64,000 nt of DNA from Gleimia sp. 6138-11-ORH1 (GTDB lineage Bacteria > Actinomycetota > Actinomycetes > Actinomycetales > Actinomycetaceae): contig NZ_JANUXV010000001.1 in assembly GCF_024814355.1 (NCBI RefSeq), positions 620,001 through 684,000 on the forward strand, in the 5' to 3' direction. This document shows, piece by piece, positions 23,559 to 31,067 of the stretch. The notes beneath the pieces were generated by a model. It ran no database searches. It was not told the DNA's origin and saw only the letters and a list, made by a program, of their open reading frames with translations. Position numbers and translations under genes: made by a program. Positions within the stretch are counted from its first letter, which is position 1. Each line of letters opens with the position of its first letter.

Positions 23559-25166
23559 TTAGCTCAGTAGTTTTCTAAGAATTGTTTCCTGCCGACTAAT
23601 TTCCGTTTTAACCGGGTTAAGAATATTTTCTTCTGCTACTGCGTCAAGCCGTTGCTGTAGGATGGTTGTGGCTTTTAAAGCATGTTTTCGCGCGGTTATT
23701 CTCACCAGAAGATTTGTTATCAAACTGGTAGCCACTGCCCCAATAGTTCCAAAAAACATCAGCCAAACCTTTATTGGAATCAGGTTCCAAGTTTGCACCG
23801 GTAAATCGATTAGGAAAAAGCTACGCAGCAGGTGAAAAGCCAAGAGCCAAAGCAATCCCGCCAAAGCTACTGCCCAACAAAGTGTTTGTATCCAGTTAGA
23901 AACTTTCCACCAAGTTGGTTTCTCTTGTGGGATTGGTAGAGATACAGTGGCTAAAGTTTGCGTGATCGCCGGGATTACATTTTCCGTTCCTTGTAAAGCA
24001 GTTTCTTGGATCTGCTGATACCACTTTTTGGGAAGCGCTTCTCCCAATGGTTCGAGTTCGCGACGAACATTTAATTTAAGTTGATTTGCCGCTTGGGTTG
24101 CCGGAAGTAGATTTGTTAATGAGGGTGACTGTTCCAAATGTAAACTTTTTGCCGGATCAGCCTTTAAAAGCCGAAGTTTACGGGTTAATAGAAAACCGCT
24201 GGCTAAACCTGCCCGATAACGGTAGGTGGCTTCAACTGTCTGTTGCAAACGAGGCACATTGGCAACTTCATAAACCGTGTTTTCAACCTGTTTTCTAAAC
24301 TTCTTTTCTTTAAATCCTCGGTAGGTTGCCTGCAGTTCCAGTTCTGATTTTCCACCCAGAATTTCTTTACTAATTGCCTCTTTTTCCTCTTCTAAAGCAG
24401 CAATTAGCTTCTGGGATTCCTGACTTTGCCGGGTGGCTACCGCACTGAGGGTTTCCCGTAGGCTCTCAATCCCCTGCCCATTTTTCGCAGATACGGTAAC
24501 TACCAGAGGGTCTTTTACTTCCCCTGCTTCTAACAGCCGTTGTAAATCTGCTTTAACCGTCTGCATATCCGCTTCGGTTAATAAATCGCTTTTAGTTAAA
24601 ACAGCTACCGTTTTGGGCGCGTGTTTTGCCAGGGGGCGTATAAACTCGCTGTGTAAAATGTTATCCGCATACTTTTCAGGGTCGGTTACCCAAATCAGTA
24701 AATCTACACGCTTAATCAGATGCGCAACCAGCTCTCGCCCAGCTGACCGGATAGAATCAACATCCGGTAGGTCAAGTAAAGCCATATTCGCTGGCAGTTT
24801 AGCATCAGCTGGTACCAGGACTCGGTGTTTGATTCCCAACCAGTCCATTAACTCAGGCATCCGAGGAGTCATATGAACCACAGCAATCGCTTCGGTTGTG
24901 GTGGGGCGCTTCACCCCCATCGGGGAAATATCCACCTCTAAAAGCGCGTTAAATAAACTTGATTTACCTGAACCAGTTGCGCCGACTAAGGCAACTACAG
25001 TTGTCTGCGGGTCTAACTTTAAACGTTCACTCGCCAGTTGAACGACCTCAGCGGAACGCTTAATCTGTGCTTCATTCAGATCAGGTTCAGTAAGTTCAAT
25101 TATTTCCTTGAGATCTTCTACCAGCCGGTTCGGATTTACCTGATGGCGATTAAATAATCCTTTCAC
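23559..25166 (-). CDS. Membrane-associated dynamin-like GTPase, second of a pair
   Basis: P-loop GTPase of 535 residues. G1 is GATGSGKSS (near residue 62), switch threonines lie in RPTTTEA, G3 is DLPD, G4 is TKSD and G5 is SAK, so the GTPase site looks intact. After a helical middle domain, two membrane helices (IQTLCWAVALAGLLWLLAFHLL and a second from about 465) are followed by a short amphipathic tail, like bacterial dynamin-like and YfjP-type proteins. Its start overlaps the stop of the upstream GTPase gene by 4 bp. A two-GTPase operon recalls Streptomyces DynA/DynB, which stabilise division septa. That comparison is inference. Confidence 0.75.
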   Translation of the reverse strand: MKGLFNRHQVNPNRLVEDLKEIIELTEPDLNEAQIKRSAEVVQLASERLKLDPQTTVVALVGATGSGKSSLFNALLEVDISPMGVKRPTTTEAIAVVHMTPRMPELMDWLGIKHRVLVPADAKLPANMALLDLPDVDSIRSAGRELVAHLIKRVDLLIWVTDPEKYADNILHSEFIRPLAKHAPKTVAVLTKSDLLTEADMQTVKADLQRLLEAGEVKDPLVVTVSAKNGQGIESLRETLSAVATRQSQESQKLIAALEEEKEAISKEILGGKSELELQATYRGFKEKKFRKQVENTVYEVANVPRLQQTVEATYRYRAGLASGFLLTRKLRLLKADPAKSLHLEQSPSLTNLLPATQAANQLKLNVRRELEPLGEALPKKWYQQIQETALQGTENVIPAITQTLATVSLPIPQEKPTWWKVSNWIQTLCWAVALAGLLWLLAFHLLRSFFLIDLPVQTWNLIPIKVWLMFFGTIGAVATSLITNLLVRITARKHALKATTILQQRLDAVAEENILNPVKTEISRQETILRKLLS

Positions 25167-26893
25167 AGTTTCTCCCCAAGTCTGGTACGGATTTCATGCT
25201 CTAACTCCCGCACTGTCCGCTCAGTGCTAAAAATCGCCTCAGTAAGTTCTTTAGTGTCGGTAAGTGGGGGCAACTGTCCCCGCAGTTTTGCAAATTCTTC
25301 ACTGTAAAACTCTTTAACTAACTCTACTAATTGAGTATGAGCCCGTTTAGTCATAGTTTTCACTGCTTGTTCACCGAAAATCACTTCCAGTAGCTTTTGC
25401 GCAAAAATAGAAGTGACCCCCGCTACCCCCACTTCGGCTCCGGTTAAACCACCGGTGGACGCAAAAACCACAATCATTAAGGCAACTCCCAAAAGATTCA
25501 CTCCCGCTGCCATTATTTTTGCTGTGGTTCGCCTGGAACCGCCCTCGAGACTAATCATCTCCAACAATTTTTGCTGCCATACCAGCGTTAAGTTTTGCGC
25601 TTTTGTCTGAATATCTTCAGTTGCCAACTCAGCTATTTCGGTTTCTAAATCCTGCAGGTAAGGGTTAGTTTTCCAGTCGGCACGTACTCGCCGATAGGCG
25701 GTGAATAATTCGGTTGAAATGATTGTTGCCAACCCTGATTCAAGGGCAACTTCAATAGCTTCTAACTGTGGTTTTTGGCTTCCAAAAAAGTTCCGCACCC
25801 TGTATTTGAACAGGGTAAAACCTTTTTCAATCGCCTTGGTTAACTCTGATACGCCTACCAGTTCTTGCCATCTTGCCAAGACTTCACCTTTCAAAAGGCT
25901 TCCATCTGCAGAGGCTTCTTTAACCCGCGTAATAGCCTGTTCAAGCTGTTGATTAACAGTTTGCTGACTGTCTTCTAAAAGCTCATTTTGGAATGAAATA
26001 GTACGCCTTACCGCATGAGTATCATTTGCCAGCACTCTAACAGTTCCTAAAAGTGCCCGCATAGCAGTTGCAATCCGTAACTGACTGCTTTCCGTGTAAT
26101 CACGCAACCAGTTGGACAGTGGTTCGACCAGTTGGAAGGGAATCCGCCCATTTTCTAACTTTGTTTCAGGGAGCACCCAAAGAGGTAGCTTTTCTAAACC
26201 AGCTTCGGTTAATAGTTGGGAAAGATCTTCACTTACCAAGGCGCTAGATTCTTCCGGCGTTCGGTTCAAAACAACCGCTAAAGTTAAGTTTCGTTTCTTA
26301 GCTTCCCGTAGGATTTCCCAAGGTACCGCATCAGCATAACGAGTTGCTGTAGTCACGAAAACCCACATATCCGCAACGTCTAAGAGTTTCCGTGAAAGCT
26401 CTCTATTTTCAGCAACTAGGGAATCAAAATCTGGTGCGTCAAGCAAGGCTAAACCGGCGGGAAGTACCGTACTACTGCGAACTTCAAGTTCCTGATGGCT
26501 ACCAACTTCAGCGGCAGTGGGAGGAGCATCTAAAGCTACCTGCACTTTCGCTAACTGCGGTAGTAAAGGTGAGCCTACCGCAAACCAATCCTGATCAGCA
26601 GCTGCATGGATTAAAAGCGGACGACGGGTAGTGGGACGCACTGGTGAAGCGGTAGCCACCTCAGTTTCCAACAGTGAATTAACTAAGGTTGATTTTCCCG
26701 CTCCCGTAGAACCAGCCACTACGCAAATCAGGGGGGCTTCAATATTTCGCAAACGCGGTAACACGTGATTATCCAACTTATGAACAATCCGAGAACGTTC
26801 CGAATCAGCTTGAGTGAACTCAGGTTGAGTAAAAGTAAAGCGGATTTCATTTAACGCTTTACTTAACTTTGTTAAAGCACTTATATCAACCAT
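25163..26893 (-). CDS. Membrane-associated dynamin-like GTPase, first of a pair
   Basis: P-loop protein of 576 residues encoded directly upstream of, and overlapping, a second GTPase gene. G1 is AGSTGAGKST (about residue 61), the switch region is RPTTRRP, and G3 is DAPD. The usual NKxD guanine-specificity motif is replaced by LNRT, so nucleotide choice or hydrolysis may differ from its partner. The helical stalk-like region is followed by a hydrophobic stretch (about 450-505, two short membrane segments with a Gly-rich turn) and a C-terminal coiled-coil-like tail. An asymmetric intact/degenerate pair suggests a heteromeric membrane-remodelling complex. Confidence 0.72.
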   Translation of the reverse strand: MVDISALTKLSKALNEIRFTFTQPEFTQADSERSRIVHKLDNHVLPRLRNIEAPLICVVAGSTGAGKSTLVNSLLETEVATASPVRPTTRRPLLIHAAADQDWFAVGSPLLPQLAKVQVALDAPPTAAEVGSHQELEVRSSTVLPAGLALLDAPDFDSLVAENRELSRKLLDVADMWVFVTTATRYADAVPWEILREAKKRNLTLAVVLNRTPEESSALVSEDLSQLLTEAGLEKLPLWVLPETKLENGRIPFQLVEPLSNWLRDYTESSQLRIATAMRALLGTVRVLANDTHAVRRTISFQNELLEDSQQTVNQQLEQAITRVKEASADGSLLKGEVLARWQELVGVSELTKAIEKGFTLFKYRVRNFFGSQKPQLEAIEVALESGLATIISTELFTAYRRVRADWKTNPYLQDLETEIAELATEDIQTKAQNLTLVWQQKLLEMISLEGGSRRTTAKIMAAGVNLLGVALMIVVFASTGGLTGAEVGVAGVTSIFAQKLLEVIFGEQAVKTMTKRAHTQLVELVKEFYSEEFAKLRGQLPPLTDTKELTEAIFSTERTVRELEHEIRTRLGEKL

Positions 26894-26921
26894 GACACCT
26901 CATTATTCCACAAATACTTAA

Positions 26922-28253
26922 CTATTTAAGCAAAAGCTGCGGTTGTAAATCAGCTTCTGCGGGCATCCAAGTTTGTGGGTCGGCGGATACTTGTTCCCCA
27001 CTGCGAATATCTTTAACGGTGTGAGCGCCCTCGGGATCAGTAAACCAAACGAAGGGAATCCCCCGCCGGTCAGCATACTTAATTTGTTTGCCAAACTTAG
27101 CTGAAGAGGGGCTGACTTCCACGGCAATCCCCCGGCTGCGTAACGCGTAAGCTACGTCATCAGCCTGACTGCGCTGAGTTTCGTCATTGACTGCTACCAG
27201 CACGCAAGTGGGAACGCTTCTTGAAGCAGTAATCAGTTCTTGTCCAAGAATCCTTGAAACTAAACGGGAAACGCCGATTGATAGGCCCACTCCCGGGTAG
27301 GTGCGTTTACCGCTAGTTGCCAAAGAGTCATATCTTCCTCCAGAGCAAATTGATCCCAGGTCTTCATGTCCTTCCAAAATAGTTTCATAAACTGAACCGG
27401 TGTAATAATCTAAGCCACGGGCAATCTTCAAATCAGCAACAACCTGCCCCGGAGCGCGTTTAGAAGCTGCTACTAAGAGGGTTTCTAACTCTGCTAAACC
27501 AGTTTCTAACAGTGGATTTTCTACCCCTAGTTTTGCAACTGCGGCAGTGACATTTTCAGTCACGCGGATATTCGCAAGTTCTAAAAGTTTCTCTCCCTGT
27601 GCCGGTGAAATACCATTTTCAACCATTTCAGCTAATACTGCTGGAGCACCGATTTTATCGAGTTTATCAATTGCCCGCAGAGCCTCATCCACGGCAGTAA
27701 TCCCAATCCCTTCACAGAATCCCTGCACTACTTTGCGGTTATTAACTAAGACGGTCACCTTTGGAATAGGTAATCCGGAAAGTGCTTCTAACATCACCAG
27801 TGGTAGTTCTACTTCGTGGTGGAATGCGAGGGAGCCGTCTCCTACCACGTCAATATCCGCTTGGGTGAACTCCCGGAAACGCCCATCCTGCGGGCGTTCT
27901 CCGCGCCAGACTTTTTGGATCTGATAGCGGCGGAATGGAAATGCTAAGGAACCTGCATTTTCAATCACGAAACGGGCAAACGGTACCGTTAAATCAAAGT
28001 GTAATCCTAAGGAACGTTCTTTCTTAGAAGCTCGTTCTTCTTTTTGTTCTTGCAGTCTAGAAAGTACGTAAACTTCTTTAGAGGTTTCGCCCTTGCGTTG
28101 CAATTCATCAAGTGTTTCGACTGCTCTGGTTTCCAAAGATGCAAACCCATGTAACTCAAATGTCCGCCGCAGGTGATCTAAGATCGCATTTTCTACGATG
28201 CGTCCTGTAGGGAGCCATTCGGGGAATCCGGAAAGTGAGGTGCGTGCAAGCAT
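26922..28253 (-). CDS. hisS: Histidyl-tRNA synthetase
   Basis: Class II synthetase charging tRNA-His. Motif 2 region is RYQIQKVWRGERPQDGRFREFTQADID, the histidine-specific motifs are ARGLDYYTGSVYE and the GGRYDSL loop, and the C-terminal anticodon-binding domain starts near residue 345 (CVLVAVNDETQRSQADDVAYALRSRG). 443 aa is close to the usual 420-430. Next to a metallo-hydrolase gene on the same strand (60 bp apart), as in Mycobacterium and Streptomyces. Confidence 0.94.
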   Translation of the reverse strand: MLARTSLSGFPEWLPTGRIVENAILDHLRRTFELHGFASLETRAVETLDELQRKGETSKEVYVLSRLQEQKEERASKKERSLGLHFDLTVPFARFVIENAGSLAFPFRRYQIQKVWRGERPQDGRFREFTQADIDVVGDGSLAFHHEVELPLVMLEALSGLPIPKVTVLVNNRKVVQGFCEGIGITAVDEALRAIDKLDKIGAPAVLAEMVENGISPAQGEKLLELANIRVTENVTAAVAKLGVENPLLETGLAELETLLVAASKRAPGQVVADLKIARGLDYYTGSVYETILEGHEDLGSICSGGRYDSLATSGKRTYPGVGLSIGVSRLVSRILGQELITASRSVPTCVLVAVNDETQRSQADDVAYALRSRGIAVEVSPSSAKFGKQIKYADRRGIPFVWFTDPEGAHTVKDIRSGEQVSADPQTWMPAEADLQPQLLLK

Positions 28254-28313
28254 TGGAAATCTTTCTTTATTTAGTATTTGCTTAATAGACTTAGTTTAGT
28301 TCTTTAGGCGGGA

Positions 28314-29021
28314 TCAGCCCAAGCGCATGGCGCGTTTTACGTAGGCGTTATTAACCTTTTCAAAACCCCACTGGGTAATATACCCGTGTCCGGGTAAGAG
28401 GATTGTAGCGGGGTCAATCGAGTTAGCCAGGGTACGTAGGGAATGTCGCATCTGTGTTTCGTCGCCGCCAGGCAGATCAGTGCGTCCTACTCCCTGCATG
28501 AAAATAACATCGCCAGCTAAAGCAAATGGCTGTGTTGCAGTGAAGGTTTCAGCCAGCCAGTCGCTTTCTAAGTTAGTTTCTAAATTGGTGTGTGCCGGCA
28601 GTTCGAATAGAAAAATTGCTGAACCTTCAGTGTGTCCTGGCGCGGGGATCATCAGCATATTTAGTTTTGGAACAGGTTGGAAAGTACCGGAGGGAATTTC
28701 ACAGACCTCGGCAGGTGGCTGCCACGGGGTTGGGAATTCAATCCCGAGGGGCAGGTGCGTTAAAGGATCCTTTAAGCGGTATAAATCGGGGCGGGGAATC
28801 CAAACGCGGGTATTAAAGTTAGCTGCTTCCCAAACGTGATCGGGGTGTCCGTGGGTAAGTAAAACCGCGTGGGCTTCTAACTGGTTTTGCGTTAGGTATT
28901 CGTTTACCTTTTGGGTTACGCCTACTCCGGGGTCTACAATCAGTGCCTGGTTAGAGCCAGGGGGCGTAATTACAAAGGTATTTTCGGCGAACATTTCCGC
29001 CACAATACTGTGAATTCTCAT
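28314..29021 (-). CDS. MBL-fold metallo-hydrolase (glyoxalase II-like)
   Basis: Metal-dependent hydrolase of 235 residues. The zinc motif HGHPDH lies near residue 57, a second histidine in PAPGHTEGS, a bridging aspartate in LAGDVIF, and a last histidine in LLPGHGYIT. This set matches hydroxyacylglutathione-hydrolase-like enzymes, but actinobacteria lack glutathione, so the substrate is unknown; thioesters of mycothiol or other small molecules are possible. The position next to hisS and upstream of relA is conserved in actinobacteria. Confidence 0.85.
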   Translation of the reverse strand: MRIHSIVAEMFAENTFVITPPGSNQALIVDPGVGVTQKVNEYLTQNQLEAHAVLLTHGHPDHVWEAANFNTRVWIPRPDLYRLKDPLTHLPLGIEFPTPWQPPAEVCEIPSGTFQPVPKLNMLMIPAPGHTEGSAIFLFELPAHTNLETNLESDWLAETFTATQPFALAGDVIFMQGVGRTDLPGGDETQMRHSLRTLANSIDPATILLPGHGYITQWGFEKVNNAYVKRAMRLG

Positions 29022-29140
29022 GAGACTAATATTAGCCCGGCTTGGTTAAAAATACGATGTGGGGCAAGAATCGGTTTAAATCTCGTAACATTCTTTCTAA
29101 ATGACTATGTTACCTCTCTTAAAAGACGTAAGATTAATCG

Positions 29141-29176
29141 TGTAGGTTTCCTACATCACCTGCTATTTGGCAGGTG
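29141..29176 (+). promoter_or_regulatory. Two adjacent dyads upstream of the DUF349 gene
   Basis: TGTAGG TTT CCTACA (29141-29155) is immediately followed by CACCTGC ... GCAGGTG (29157-29176). They sit 70-110 bp before the GTG start, in the divergent gap with the metallo-hydrolase gene. They could be an operator pair or an RNA leader with two small hairpins. Confidence 0.35.
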
Positions 29177-29247
29177 GTTGAATTTAACGCATCAATGTCG
29201 AACGGTCAGGTTTTTACCCAACCCCGTCCTCTAAATCTAGGAGTATC

Positions 29248-30567
29248 GTGAGCAATCCAACTGACGAAACCGTAAAAAACGAATCTCTTGAAACTACCGC
29301 TAATAAACCTAAGACTCCGCTTCTAACTGTTTCTAAAGAGGAAGAAGCAGCTAAGTTCGGTCGGGTAGATGAAGCTGGTAATATCTGGGTACGTGAGTCC
29401 GCTGGGGAACGTCAGGTTGGCTCTTACCCCGATGGCCTTCCAGAAAATCCGCTGAGCCTCTATATTCGCCGTTTCCTAGATTTGGAAGCTTCCATTAATC
29501 TTTTTGAAGCTCGGCTTCACATTCTTTCTCCAAAAGATATTGAAACTACGATTAAATCAATTTCTGCTTCGTTGGTTTCTCCTGCAGCCGTTGGTAACTT
29601 AGATGAATTACGTTCTCGTTTAGCTGGTTTAGAAAAGATCGCTGAAGAACGTAAGGAGCAGGCTAAGGCAGAACGTAAGCAAGCTAAGGAAGCAGCTTTA
29701 GCGGAGCGTACAGCTTTAGTAGAAACTGCTGAAAAGCTGGCTGCGCAAGACCCAGCTAAGACTCAGTGGAAGCAGTCTACTGAAAAGATGCGTCAGCTGT
29801 TGGAACAGTGGAAAGAGTTGCAGCGGAGAGGACCTCGTTTAGATCGTAGTGCTGAAGATGCTTTGTGGAAGCGTTTCTCTACTGCGCGGACAACTTTGGA
29901 TCGCCACCGTCGCCAGTATTTCTCTGCTTTAGATGCCCGCCAGTCTGAAGCTCGCCGCGCTAAAGAAGCCCTGATTACTCGGGCGGAAGAACTCCAAAAT
30001 TCCACTAATTGGGGGCAAACTGCTGCTGCCTATCGTGAACTGTTGGAGGAATGGAAGCAGGCGGGGCGTTCCACTCCGAAAGAAGACGATGCGCTCTGGG
30101 CTCGTTTCCGCGCTGCCCAGCAGGTTTTCTTTGACGCTCGCCGGGCCAATAGCGAGGCTATTGAATCTGAATTCCGCGCTAATTTGGAAGCAAAGGAAGC
30201 TTTGTTAGCCGAAGCTCAGGCTCTGCTGCCAATTACTGATTTGGCTGCTGCTCAAGAGAGTTTGCGGGGTATTTTGGATCGCTGGGAGTCAATCGGTCGG
30301 GTTCCTCGGGCTGATTTAGGTCGTATCGAGGGCGCTATGCGGGCGGTTGAGAATGCGGTTGCTGATGCTGAAGAAGAACAGTGGCGTCGCTCTGATCCGG
30401 ATGCAAAAGCTCGGACTGAGGGAATGTTGGGCCAGCTCGCGGCAGCAATTAGTGATTTAGAAGCTAAGCTAGAAGCTGCTACTGATGCGAAGCAAAAAGC
30501 TAACTTGGAAGATGCTTTAGCTACCAAACGCGAGTGGTATAAGCAGATTTCTGCCGATTTAGACTGA
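29248..30567 (+). CDS. DUF349 domain protein
   Basis: Helical, highly charged cytoplasmic protein of 439 residues. Starts at GTG with AGGAG 5 nt upstream. It contains repeated DUF349 units, each around a Trp and an Arg/Lys cluster (ELQRRGPRLDRSAEDALWKRFSTAR near 195; EEWKQAGRSTPKEDDALWARFRAAQ near 270; DRWESIGRVPRADLGRIEGAMR near 345), with long coiled-coil stretches rich in Ala, Glu, Lys and Arg. The gene commonly lies beside relA in actinobacteria. The molecular function is not established to my knowledge. A strong terminator follows. Confidence 0.88.
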   Translation: MSNPTDETVKNESLETTANKPKTPLLTVSKEEEAAKFGRVDEAGNIWVRESAGERQVGSYPDGLPENPLSLYIRRFLDLEASINLFEARLHILSPKDIETTIKSISASLVSPAAVGNLDELRSRLAGLEKIAEERKEQAKAERKQAKEAALAERTALVETAEKLAAQDPAKTQWKQSTEKMRQLLEQWKELQRRGPRLDRSAEDALWKRFSTARTTLDRHRRQYFSALDARQSEARRAKEALITRAEELQNSTNWGQTAAAYRELLEEWKQAGRSTPKEDDALWARFRAAQQVFFDARRANSEAIESEFRANLEAKEALLAEAQALLPITDLAAAQESLRGILDRWESIGRVPRADLGRIEGAMRAVENAVADAEEEQWRRSDPDAKARTEGMLGQLAAAISDLEAKLEAATDAKQKANLEDALATKREWYKQISADLD

Positions 30568-30580
30568 ATCTCTTAGTTTT

Positions 30581-30606
30581 AAGTGGGCGCCTTTAGGCGC
30601 CCACTT
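30581..30606 (+). terminator. Terminator of the DUF349 gene
   Basis: An 11-bp perfect stem (AAGTGGGCGCC / GGCGCCCACTT) with a 4-nt loop runs straight into a T-run. Confidence 0.85.
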
Positions 30607-30671
30607 TTTTATTTGTCCTTAGTTTTCCACAGGCTGTTTCTTACGCGATTTATTTGGTGAAAAATAAGCAT

Positions 30672-31049
30672 ATGAGAGTTGATTATGTGGCGGTGAATCC
30701 CGGGGAGATTTTTCCCCTTACTCAGGAAACTCGGGGTTTATTTCATCGTGTTGAGCAGCATCCGCAGGCGGTACAAGTCGGGGCTTTACTCTGCCCTAAG
30801 CAGTTGGTTATCTCCCCTGTTTCCAGGGCGCTGTTATTAGAGCCTTTTTTAGATACTGACGAAGCCTTTTCTCACCACACGGCGCGGTGGATTCATTTGG
30901 GTACAGGTAATCCATTTCCAATTTGTGTAGTCAGTGAAAAACGGCGCCGAAAGCCTACGCAGAAGCTAGTTTTCTTCCGTGCTCACTGGGCACTACAGGT
31001 GGATACTTCCCTACCTGTTCCAGTTTTAAGTGAAGCGAATATCCGGTAG
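30672..31049 (+). CDS. Unrecognised small protein, possibly related to AbiEi/DUF559-type N-terminal domains
   Basis: I do not recognise this 125-residue protein with certainty. It lies between the DUF349 terminator and the convergent relA gene, with ATG at 30672 (a GTG at 30657 is possible; no strong ribosome-binding site). No signal peptide or membrane helix is seen. The middle, with VISPVSRALLLEPF and EAFSHHTARWIHLG followed by a basic RRRKPTQ segment and FFRAH, recalls the layout seen before DUF559 nucleases or in AbiEi antitoxins (a 'shHtAA' motif then a 'vHR'-like strand). No nuclease domain follows. The similarity is weak. Codon use looks like its neighbours. Confidence 0.55.
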   Translation: MRVDYVAVNPGEIFPLTQETRGLFHRVEQHPQAVQVGALLCPKQLVISPVSRALLLEPFLDTDEAFSHHTARWIHLGTGNPFPICVVSEKRRRKPTQKLVFFRAHWALQVDTSLPVPVLSEANIR

Positions 31050-31067
31050 TTAAACTTTTGTTTTAAG

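Noticed and set aside
23559-26893. ABC transporter annotation for the GTPase pair
   Set aside because: P-loops are present but there is no ABC signature; DxPD motifs, and TKSD in the downstream protein, mark GTPases.
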